This document shows positions 6,272-13,116 of a stretch of DNA of 13,116 bases, piece by piece. Origin of the DNA: Planctomycetales bacterium (lineage in GTDB: Bacteria > Planctomycetota > Phycisphaerae > SM23-33); the NCBI GenBank assembly GCA_030631125.1, contig DAOVLS010000033.1, positions 1-13,116 on the forward strand. The letters are read 5' to 3'. Both the position numbers and the translations under genes were made by a program. The notes under the pieces are model-generated. The model did no database searches, was not told the origin of the DNA, and was given only the letters and a program-made list of their open reading frames with translations. Positions within the stretch are counted from its first letter, which is position 1. Each line of letters starts with the position of its first letter.

Positions 6272-8164
6272 ATGCGTAGAAGATTAATTGCAACGAGTTT
6301 AATGACGGTTCTCTGTTTGTCTTCGTGTTTGTCAGCCGAAAGCCCGAAAGCGCCGAAAGTAATCTCCTGGTCCAACAGTAAGACCGGCGACGAGAAAACC
6401 GTCTTTGCGGTCAAGCCGGGCGAGAAGATAACCTTTACCGTCAAGGCCAAAGGTGCGGAGAAATACGTCTGGCTGGCGGACAAAGTGGTTCAGAAGACAG
6501 CCGGGGGCGCATCATTCACCTGGACCGTCCCAGCCAGGAAGGGTATGTGGAAGATAGGCGTCAAAACCACCAACGCCGCACAGGAGCAGCGGATAAAGAA
6601 ACAGGCGGCGATTTGGGATAAGTGGATCAAAGTCAGAAAAAACCGGGCAGGGAAGAGTTATCCGGAGCGAAAGAAAAAGTTCATCCAGGGGATGACAGAA
6701 CACCGCCTCTGGCCGCTGAAGTGCCGAAAAGAATGGATAGTCTCAACCTCCCTGACAACGGTCAAGCCCGGCCAGTCCATCCAGAAGGCAATAGACTCGG
6801 TTCCGCCCGAAGGCGGCATTGTCGAACTTGCCCCCGGCATACACGAGGTGAACGAGACGACATATCCTACGCGCACCTTCCATTGCTTCGCCAAGTCGCA
6901 TCCGCCAATCAAGTATTCCATCATCATAAAAAGGAGCAATGTTACCATCTTCGGCGCGCGAGACGCCATCGTAAGGCACGATATCGGCGATGCCGGATTT
7001 GTCAAAAGTCGGGGAGGACTTCGCAAAGGCGTACAGTGCTTCCTCCTGCCCGACCTGGAGGCTTCGGGCCCCAACGTTTATGTCGAGAACATCACTTTCA
7101 GAGGTTTCACCACCACCAGCGCCTATACGAAAAAGGACAGGGTAATCAGTCGCTTGATTTTCGGCAGACACGTAAAGAACCTGACGGTTGAGGACATTCA
7201 CGATAAGTCGTACGCGGGGGGCCTTGTAAGTGTCGGGAACCCGCAGGTTCACCTCCGATACAGTGAGAATATATACTACAAGAATAACACGGTTGAACAC
7301 GGTAAACTCGCCGCATGCTTCTGCAGAAATCTTTATATCCTCGGCAACACTCTTCACGGCGATCCCGGCTGGTGCCCGCTGCACGTCGATAGAAACACCT
7401 CCTACATATATATAGCGGGGAATAAAATCCTCAAGGCGGGGGGGTCGGTTTTCGCTCTGATTATAGATTCGGGGCACCATTACGACGTGTATAACAACAC
7501 AATCAACGGCAGCCGGCGAGGACTGGTCCTGAACAACGTCATAAGCCCCGCGATAGTGGAGAAGAACACAATAACAGGAACGAGCCAATGGGCAATCGAG
7601 TTCTGGCACCGGGCAGGGTTCAGGAATGTAGTGGTCGCCAACAATCTTATCTACAATAACCGGGGGGCGGGAATAATGCACCATGAAATGCGGGGAATAC
7701 GCGAGGATTGCGAAGCGCTCATATTGAATAACACGATTTGCAACAACGGCGGCGACGGCATCAAAATGGTGACCAAATGGGACAACTCAACCATACACAG
7801 CAACATAATCACAGGCAACAGGGGCTACGGGATAAACCATACATCGGGAAAGGTATCTATCGGCCATAACAATATATGGAATAATGCAAAGGGCAGTTAT
7901 GAAGGATGTACCGCGGGGAAAGGGGATTTTTCCAAAGAACCCCTCTTTGCCAATTCGGCCAAAGGGGATTTCCATCTCAAAAGCAAAGCAGGCCGATGGG
8001 ACCCCGAAGCAAAAAAGTGGGTTAAAGACACTATGCACAGTCCGTGTATCGATGCCGGCGATCCGAAGGCGAACTTCTCGCGCGAATCGGCGCCCAACGG
8101 CGGGCGGGTGAACATAGGCGCTTACGGAAACACTGCAAAAGCATCGAAGAGTATCAAGAAATAG
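6272..8164 (+). CDS. Secreted right-handed beta-helix protein, tandem copy 2
   Basis: This 630-residue paralogue has the same order of parts: export signal (about 1-22), Ig-like domain (27-100), charged linker (101-158), 'QSIQKAIDSVPPEGG' entry to the helix (168-182), asparagine-laddered rungs (to about 545) and the C-terminal module (about 555-630) with 'GRWDPEAKKWV', 'SPCIDAGDP' and 'NIGAYGN'. The signal region contains LSSC (16-19), which fits a lipobox, so this copy may be a lipoprotein; cleavage after 'CLSA' would instead release it. A segment at about 201-310, including 'IKYSIIIKRSNVTI' and 'HVKNLTVEDIH', is shared with copy 3 but not copy 1. AGGAG lies 9 nt before the ATG. It is co-directional and close to both neighbours, so an operon is likely. 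Enzymatic activity is not assignable. Confidence 0.88.
   Translation: MRRRLIATSLMTVLCLSSCLSAESPKAPKVISWSNSKTGDEKTVFAVKPGEKITFTVKAKGAEKYVWLADKVVQKTAGGASFTWTVPARKGMWKIGVKTTNAAQEQRIKKQAAIWDKWIKVRKNRAGKSYPERKKKFIQGMTEHRLWPLKCRKEWIVSTSLTTVKPGQSIQKAIDSVPPEGGIVELAPGIHEVNETTYPTRTFHCFAKSHPPIKYSIIIKRSNVTIFGARDAIVRHDIGDAGFVKSRGGLRKGVQCFLLPDLEASGPNVYVENITFRGFTTTSAYTKKDRVISRLIFGRHVKNLTVEDIHDKSYAGGLVSVGNPQVHLRYSENIYYKNNTVEHGKLAACFCRNLYILGNTLHGDPGWCPLHVDRNTSYIYIAGNKILKAGGSVFALIIDSGHHYDVYNNTINGSRRGLVLNNVISPAIVEKNTITGTSQWAIEFWHRAGFRNVVVANNLIYNNRGAGIMHHEMRGIREDCEALILNNTICNNGGDGIKMVTKWDNSTIHSNIITGNRGYGINHTSGKVSIGHNNIWNNAKGSYEGCTAGKGDFSKEPLFANSAKGDFHLKSKAGRWDPEAKKWVKDTMHSPCIDAGDPKANFSRESAPNGGRVNIGAYGNTAKASKSIKK
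6356..6551 (+). repeat. Duplicated Ig-domain DNA block, second copy
   Basis: This is the partner of the block at 4513-4708, the same 196-bp length with about 95 percent identity by eye. The matching region of copy 3 (from about 8265) codes for a similar protein but is clearly diverged in DNA. Confidence 0.8.
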
Positions 8165-8180
8165 GAAGGAATACTCCAAA

Positions 8181-10019
8181 ATGGACAAGAATTTGTTTCT
8201 ATCCGCTCTGGTCATGTCGTTGATAACGCTCTCTACCGCCACAGCCCAACAGGCAGAAGCCCCTAAAATTATCTCCCGGTCCAACAGCAAAACCGCAGAC
8301 CAGAAGACCGTATTTCAGATCAAACCGGGCGAAAAAATCACCTTCAGCGTCAAGGCTGAAGGTGCGGAGAAATACCTCTGGTTAGTGGACAAGGCAGCCT
8401 CGCCGGAAGCCAAGGGCGCCTCGTTCCAATGGACCGTCCCGACGAAAAAAGGTACGTGGAAGATACTCGTAAAGACCACTAACAACACCCGTCGGCAGTG
8501 GGTGAAGCAGCGAGCGGAACTCTGGAATAAATGGGTGGCGGGCAAGGGCAAGGACAAATTCCTTCGGGACATGATAGACCTCAACACCTACCCGGCGACA
8601 GGCAGGGCCGAATGGATAGTCTCAACCTTTCTCGTGCAGGTCAAACCGGGCGAATCAATCCAGAAGGCCATTGACTCGCTGCCGCCCGAAGGCGGTATAG
8701 TCGAACTGGCAGAAGGAACGCACGAAGTAACGAACGAAAAGTATCCTCCGGGTACTTTTCAGTCGTTCTACAAGAAGGCGCGCCCGGTCAAGTACTCGAT
8801 TATCATAAAGAGGAGCAATGTTACCATCTGCGGCACGCATAAATCTGTCGTAAGGCATCATGACAAGAGTGCCGTCTGTTTTCTTATCCCCGACCTGGAG
8901 GCGACAGACCCCAAACTCTACGTAGAGAACACAACCTTCAGGGGTTTCGCCACAGCCAGTACGTACGCAAAGAAGGACAGAGAGCGTAACTGCTTTATTT
9001 CCGCAAGCCATGTAAAGAACTTCACTGTCGAAGATATACACGGCGGTTCCTATGCGCACAGGCTCGTATGCGTCGGTGGCGCGCAAGGGCATCGAAGACT
9101 TAACCACGAGGTATATTTAAGGAACAACCTCATGGAACACTGCGGCCCTGTGGTTTGTTTCTGTAAGGACCTTTATGTCATCAACAATACCGTAAAAGAT
9201 AACCCGGGAATCTGGTCGCTGAACACAGACAGGGACATTTTCAATATGCACGTAATCGGAAATCACGTTACCCATAACAGGGTTCACGCCTGCGCGCATC
9301 TTGACGGGGCAATCTTTGCGGAATTCCGCGATAACGTACTGATCGGCAGTGCGACCTGGGGATTGCGGCTGAACCATCACGGGCGTAATTATATCATTGC
9401 AAACAACACGATAAGCGGAATGAGAAGCCGTCAGCCGGCGGGCATTCAATGCTTCGTGCGGAGTACATTGGAAAACGTTACCATCGTGAACAATCTTATA
9501 TACAATGTTAAAGGCGACGGCATATTGGCCACGCTTATGCACCATCCGAGCGACAAGGCCAAGAATATTACCATAAGAAACAACATAATCTGCAACAATG
9601 ACAGCGACGGCATTGACATTCAACGCGGCGAGTCTTACGGGTTCACCGTGTTCAATAACATAATCATCGGCAACGGCGGTTACGGAATAAATCGCAGAGC
9701 CGGCAGGATAAGTTCGTCGCACAACGACATATGGAACAATAAGCAGGGGAACTACAACCAATGCGCCGCCGGGACGGGGGATTTTTCCAAAGACCCCCTG
9801 TTCGCCGATCCGTCGAAGGGCGACTTCCACCTCAGGAGCAAATCAGGCCGGTGGGATACGAAGGCGAAAAAATGGGTCAAAGACGGCGTAACCAGTCCGT
9901 GCATAGACGCCGGCGACCCGAAAAGCGAATGCGGGAACGAGCCGAAGCCCGATGGCGGGAGAGTTAATATGGGCGCATACGGGAATACCCCCGAAGCATC
10001 AAAATCGACATCTCAATAG
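8181..10019 (+). CDS. Secreted right-handed beta-helix protein, tandem copy 3
   Basis: This 612-residue paralogue has a signal peptide (1-22, cleavage near 'TATA'). The Ig-like domain (27-100) is more diverged, with 'KAASPEAKGASFQW' where copies 1 and 2 have 'KVVQKTAGGASFTW'. A linker about 10 residues shorter precedes 'ESIQKAIDSLPPEGG' (158-172). The helix contains 'VKYSIIIKRSNVTI' and 'HVKNFTVEDIHGGSY', close to copy 2. The end carries 'DPLFAD', 'GRWDTKAKKWV', 'SPCIDAGDP' and 'NMGAYGN'. No dockerin, transmembrane segment or sorting signal follows, as in the other two copies. GGAAGG lies 10 nt before the ATG, and the gap to copy 2 is only 16 nt. The role is extracellular polysaccharide binding or degradation by family analogy. 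Confidence 0.88.
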   Translation: MDKNLFLSALVMSLITLSTATAQQAEAPKIISRSNSKTADQKTVFQIKPGEKITFSVKAEGAEKYLWLVDKAASPEAKGASFQWTVPTKKGTWKILVKTTNNTRRQWVKQRAELWNKWVAGKGKDKFLRDMIDLNTYPATGRAEWIVSTFLVQVKPGESIQKAIDSLPPEGGIVELAEGTHEVTNEKYPPGTFQSFYKKARPVKYSIIIKRSNVTICGTHKSVVRHHDKSAVCFLIPDLEATDPKLYVENTTFRGFATASTYAKKDRERNCFISASHVKNFTVEDIHGGSYAHRLVCVGGAQGHRRLNHEVYLRNNLMEHCGPVVCFCKDLYVINNTVKDNPGIWSLNTDRDIFNMHVIGNHVTHNRVHACAHLDGAIFAEFRDNVLIGSATWGLRLNHHGRNYIIANNTISGMRSRQPAGIQCFVRSTLENVTIVNNLIYNVKGDGILATLMHHPSDKAKNITIRNNIICNNDSDGIDIQRGESYGFTVFNNIIIGNGGYGINRRAGRISSSHNDIWNNKQGNYNQCAAGTGDFSKDPLFADPSKGDFHLRSKSGRWDTKAKKWVKDGVTSPCIDAGDPKSECGNEPKPDGGRVNMGAYGNTPEASKSTSQ

Positions 10020-10207
10020 AACCAACAGAAGCCGCCAGAAGCCGCGCGGTAATCTCGACTGGTTTCGTCGTCGGCAACCCTGAAAAAATCTCGATAAATA
10101 AGGTCGGACTATGTGGCGGCTGGGTTAAAGAGTGTCTATCATGGCCGAGAGGCTGTGAGCGACTGGGGTTTTCCCTTCGCAAAAGGCATTAGAAAGAGGA
10201 GCGAATT

Positions 10208-12550
10208 ATGAGCAAGACGAGAATAGCGGCGTTGCTTGGGGCAGTATGTTTTTTGTCTGTCTCTTATGCGGAGTTGCAGGCGGCGATACCGGCCAAGGGT
10301 CTTATCGGATACTGGAAGTTCGATGAGGCCAAGGGGCAAACCGTCGCCGATTCGTCAGGCCTGAAGAACAACGGCAGGATTCACGGGCCGACCTGGGCGG
10401 CCGGGCGCGTCGGATCGGCGCTGAAGTTCGACGGCGTGGACGACTACGTCGATATCCCAAAGTACGCCGCACTCGACAGCCTCAAGCAGATAACGCTGAT
10501 GGCCTGGGTTAACTCGTCGCTGACCGAACGTGGCACGATCGTCGAAAGATGGCTCTTCGGCGGCAAGAACAATGAGCGTGCCTTCGAGATGGACATCGAC
10601 CCGACTAAAGACAGGATCAGTTTCGCCCTCTCCGATACAGGCTCAGGCGGGAAATGGACCAGTACGCTCAAGGGCGTGCGCGCCGGCAAGTGGACGCACA
10701 TCGCCGTAACGTCCGACGGCCTGACAATGAAGTTATACATCAACGGCGAACTGAACCGCTCCGTCGCCGAAGCGCCCGCTAAAATCCACGCCTCCACAGC
10801 AAACCTCCACATCGGGGCATGGTACGGACGCGGAAAGTGGTTTCAGCCTTTCAAGGGCCTGATCGACGAAGTCAGCATTCACTCCCGCGCACTGAAGGCT
10901 GACGAAATCCTCAAAAACTTCGTCGAAGGAAGCGCCAAGGGCGGCGTCGAAGGCTTGGTCCGCGACAAAAATAAAAAGCCGATCGCCGGAGCGACCGTCA
11001 AGGTCGGGCTTTTCTCGACCACCACCGGCGCCGACGGAAGATACACGCTGGCTGATGTACCCGAAGGCGTCTATCGAATAACAGCCATAAAGAAAGGCTA
11101 TCAGCGAAAGGCCAAGCGCAACCTGGAAATCGAGGCCGACGAAGACGCCATCGTGAATTTCAAGTTAACGCCCGACACAACCGCCCCGACTATCTCGGCA
11201 GTCAAAACGGAAAACCTCGCCAGCCTGACGACGGAAATCGTCTGGACGACCGACGAACCGGCAGACAGTAAAGTCCTGTTCGGCGGCCCCACCTCCAGTG
11301 GTTATACCGGGAGCGCGGGGGATTCTGCCTATACGACCTCGCACCGCGTGGCACTGACCAATCTTAAACCGGGAATCACCTACCACTATCAGGTCGTCAG
11401 TACCGACAGGGCAGAAAATTCCGCTAAAAGCAAGGGCCTGTCCTTCAAGACCGGAAAAGTCGGCGACGTGATTATCTGGGATTCCAATAAGAAATACCTG
11501 ATGAAAGGCCCGCTCCGCCACGTAATGGCCGACCGCGACAAGTGGACGCAGGTCCCCTACGGCGTGACCGATTACACCTTCAGGGGCGATCCGGTCATCC
11601 AGAACAAGTACAGCCAGCTGTTCCTGTTCACCAACAAGGAAGACAGCATCGACTACGCAGCCCGACTCGATACCGGCGGACTGGCCGGCAACGAGATATA
11701 CAAAGTCAACGACATCGGCAAAAGGTGCTTCGGAATGGGAACCACGTACACCAAAATCCTGGAGAACACGCCGGACAAGATGGTCGTCGAGCACGCCGGG
11801 CTGAGTATGAGAAGGGGCAAAGCCGACAACGTAATAACCAATTACACCATGTGGGCGAACAAGCCCTGGCTCCATATCAGGCCGGTCGAATTCGTGAACC
11901 AGCAGGGAATGCACGGTAAGACGCGGATTTGCGCGTTTGTCCTGAAAGATGGCGGCGAGGTTATCTTCGATTCCAAACGGGCGGGGTACAAGAAAGACAG
12001 GAACGTCAAGGCCCCGCCGGGCACTATCGGGATAATCAATTTCGACCGCAACTACGCGAGCAAATACGACTTCATGTGGTTCCTGATGCTCTCGCCGGGG
12101 GCGGAAAAGAACCGCCGGACGTACCTGGGCCTGCATTGGGACCCGTTCTGGGGCGAGGAGGTCTCCCCCGACCGCCCCAGCGTCGGGGCGCAGTACGTCT
12201 ATATGGAGAAGTCCAAACCGGCTGCGATAGCACCGCTGGGCTACAGGAACTGCTGGACGAGGGAAAACGTCGAAAAGCCAATCAAGACCGGCGGAACGTA
12301 CACGACGAAATTCGCCGCTCCGTACCCTGCCAGGTGGCGACTTATCGGGCGGGTCGGCGAGAAATACTACGCCGCCGACGTCAACATCACCAAGGCCGAC
12401 GTAGCCGCCAGGAAAAAATTCACCTTCACCAGCAAGGCCGACGGCAAACTGGATTACGTGTTGATGTACATGCGCGACAAGAACGACGACACGCCGAAGG
12501 ACGTTTATACGCCGATGGACGCTTACAGGCAGGCCATTGGCGGTAAATAG
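10208..12550 (+). CDS. Secreted LamG / carboxypeptidase-regulatory / FnIII protein with unknown C-terminal region
   Basis: This 780-residue exported protein has a signal peptide (1-21 or 1-25). A LamG/concanavalin-like jelly roll (about 28-240: 'GLIGYWKFDE', 'LKFDGVDDYVDI', 'WTHIAVTSDG', 'GLIDEVSIHSRAL') usually binds carbohydrate. A carboxypeptidase-regulatory-like domain (about 245-321: 'GLVRDKNKKPIAGATV', 'GYQRK') and a FnIII-like domain resembling the N-terminal domain of purple acid phosphatases (about 324-416: 'TTEIVWTTDEPADSKV', 'LTNLKPGITYHYQV') follow. Residues 417-780 are rich in aromatic residues and look mainly beta ('LGLHWDPFWGEEV'); I do not recognise them, and they could be a catalytic or sugar-binding module. 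GGAG lies 6 nt before the ATG. It follows the beta-helix genes by 188 nt in the same direction, so a shared substrate is plausible. No dockerin or anchor was seen. Confidence 0.87.
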   Translation: MSKTRIAALLGAVCFLSVSYAELQAAIPAKGLIGYWKFDEAKGQTVADSSGLKNNGRIHGPTWAAGRVGSALKFDGVDDYVDIPKYAALDSLKQITLMAWVNSSLTERGTIVERWLFGGKNNERAFEMDIDPTKDRISFALSDTGSGGKWTSTLKGVRAGKWTHIAVTSDGLTMKLYINGELNRSVAEAPAKIHASTANLHIGAWYGRGKWFQPFKGLIDEVSIHSRALKADEILKNFVEGSAKGGVEGLVRDKNKKPIAGATVKVGLFSTTTGADGRYTLADVPEGVYRITAIKKGYQRKAKRNLEIEADEDAIVNFKLTPDTTAPTISAVKTENLASLTTEIVWTTDEPADSKVLFGGPTSSGYTGSAGDSAYTTSHRVALTNLKPGITYHYQVVSTDRAENSAKSKGLSFKTGKVGDVIIWDSNKKYLMKGPLRHVMADRDKWTQVPYGVTDYTFRGDPVIQNKYSQLFLFTNKEDSIDYAARLDTGGLAGNEIYKVNDIGKRCFGMGTTYTKILENTPDKMVVEHAGLSMRRGKADNVITNYTMWANKPWLHIRPVEFVNQQGMHGKTRICAFVLKDGGEVIFDSKRAGYKKDRNVKAPPGTIGIINFDRNYASKYDFMWFLMLSPGAEKNRRTYLGLHWDPFWGEEVSPDRPSVGAQYVYMEKSKPAAIAPLGYRNCWTRENVEKPIKTGGTYTTKFAAPYPARWRLIGRVGEKYYAADVNITKADVAARKKFTFTSKADGKLDYVLMYMRDKNDDTPKDVYTPMDAYRQAIGGK

Positions 12551-12589
12551 AAAATAGAAAAAGACCCGCCGAACCTGTAAAGTGGTGGG

Positions 12590-13116
12590 ATGATTATAGA
12601 CGATCATATTCACCCGCTGGTGGGAGAAGCGAAATATCTCCCCGACCTTCCGACCATTCTGGAGCGGTTCTTTCGCCCGTCGGGCCGGGCCGATCTTGAG
12701 AAATCCATCAGGAGCAGGTCGCTCGATGACATCATCGCCGATATGGACGCCGCCGGCGTCGAGAAGGGCGTCATCGTCGGCACGGACCTGTCGGCTTCGC
12801 TCGGCGTGGTGATGGTAACCAACGACAGCGTCGCCGAGATGGCGGCTGCGCATCCCGACAGGCTCATCGGTTTTGCCGGTGTGGACCCGACCGCCGGAGA
12901 ATCGGCAGCCGACGAACTGGAGCGGGCCGTGCGCGAACTGGGACTGAAGGGCCTGAAACTGCTCCCGCCGGTGCAGAAATTCTCACCCGCCGACCGGCAA
13001 TACGACTTCCTTTGGGAACGGGCGACGACGCTCGACATCCCGGTATGGATACACACAGGCCATCAGATTTCCACGCCCGGCGCGGCGGCGAACCTCGGCC
13101 ATCCGATGCTGATCGA
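12590..13116 (+). CDS. Amidohydrolase-family protein (Amidohydro_2 type), C-terminus cut by window edge
   Basis: The first 175 residues are visible. 'DDHIHP' carries the HxH metal motif at His6 and His8, and 'ELGLKGLKLLPPVQKF' (117-131) and 'PVWIHTGH' (151-158, His155 a likely metal ligand) are typical of Amidohydro_2 TIM barrels such as aminocarboxymuconate-semialdehyde decarboxylase relatives. Members hydrolyse or decarboxylate small substrates with a bound metal in the cytoplasm; the substrate cannot be read from this part. There is no signal peptide, unlike the preceding genes. The ribosome-binding site is weak (GGTGGG directly before the ATG), and only 39 nt separate it from the preceding stop, so read-through from the LamG gene is likely. 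Confidence 0.85.
   Translation, partial: MIIDDHIHPLVGEAKYLPDLPTILERFFRPSGRADLEKSIRSRSLDDIIADMDAAGVEKGVIVGTDLSASLGVVMVTNDSVAEMAAAHPDRLIGFAGVDPTAGESAADELERAVRELGLKGLKLLPPVQKFSPADRQYDFLWERATTLDIPVWIHTGHQISTPGAAANLGHPMLI

Noticed and set aside
6743..7684. Minus-strand open frame of 313 codons inside beta-helix copy 2
   Set aside because: It is a shadow of the beta-helix gene; its translation shows no family signature.
11165..12853. Long minus-strand open frame of 562 codons opposite the LamG gene
   Set aside because: It lies across the LamG gene, the 39-nt gap and the start of the amidohydrolase. The plus-strand products have clear domains, and the antisense translation is biased in composition with no recognisable family.

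Overview
The window reads as a bacterial chromosome segment with moderately high GC content. It holds a central-metabolism operon and a toxin-antitoxin pair on the minus strand, and a run of large secreted proteins on the plus strand. No rRNA, tRNA, CRISPR array or transposase was seen. The style of the secreted proteins points to Planctomycetota, perhaps a Phycisphaerae-type lineage: right-handed beta-helix proteins ending in a 'SPCIDAGDP...GAYGN' C-terminal module, and a LamG / carboxypeptidase-regulatory / fibronectin-III mosaic. This assignment is an inference from protein architecture only and is of modest certainty; other polysaccharide-degrading phyla are possible.

Minus strand, 1-4368. 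At the left edge lies a RelE/ParE-type toxin cut by the window end, preceded by its Phd/YefM-type antitoxin. A good sigma70-like promoter sits at 480-508 with repeats beside it that could be the autoregulatory operator. Upstream of this, 3944-568 is a two-gene operon with an ATGA overlap that encodes both halves of an ATP-citrate-lyase-like enzyme: an ATP-grasp/citrate-binding subunit, then a CoA-binding/CoA-ligase/citrate-synthase-like subunit. The second subunit keeps the phospho-histidine and a His/His/Asp triad typical of citrate synthase. Several residues that are His or Arg in canonical ATP-citrate lyase are changed, so its exact substrate is open. A 24-bp tandem repeat extends the end of the first gene. 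Further upstream is a remnant of an AraC-type regulator, of which only the second half of the DNA-binding domain is recognisable, followed by its own hairpin-plus-T-run terminator.

Plus strand, 4310-12550. A near-perfect 22-bp inverted repeat (4310-4355) precedes three tandem paralogues (4429-6234, 6272-8164, 8181-10019). Each has a signal peptide, an Ig-like domain, a pectin-lyase-fold beta-helix and the same C-terminal module. The three are mosaics: copies 1 and 2 share almost identical DNA in the Ig-like domain, whereas copies 2 and 3 share a helix segment that copy 1 lacks. After a 188-bp gap comes a 780-residue secreted protein with LamG, carboxypeptidase-regulatory-like and FnIII-like domains and an unrecognised C-terminal half of about 360 residues. 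The gap shows no convincing promoter or terminator, only a short 9-bp direct repeat (10026-10034, 10036-10044). An Amidohydro_2-type metal-dependent hydrolase begins at 12590 and runs off the right edge.

The beta-helix and LamG proteins plausibly work together outside the cytoplasm on a polysaccharide, as binders, lyases or hydrolases. No catalytic residues could be assigned. The citrate-lyase-like operon would act in the cytoplasm and has no evident link to them apart from proximity.
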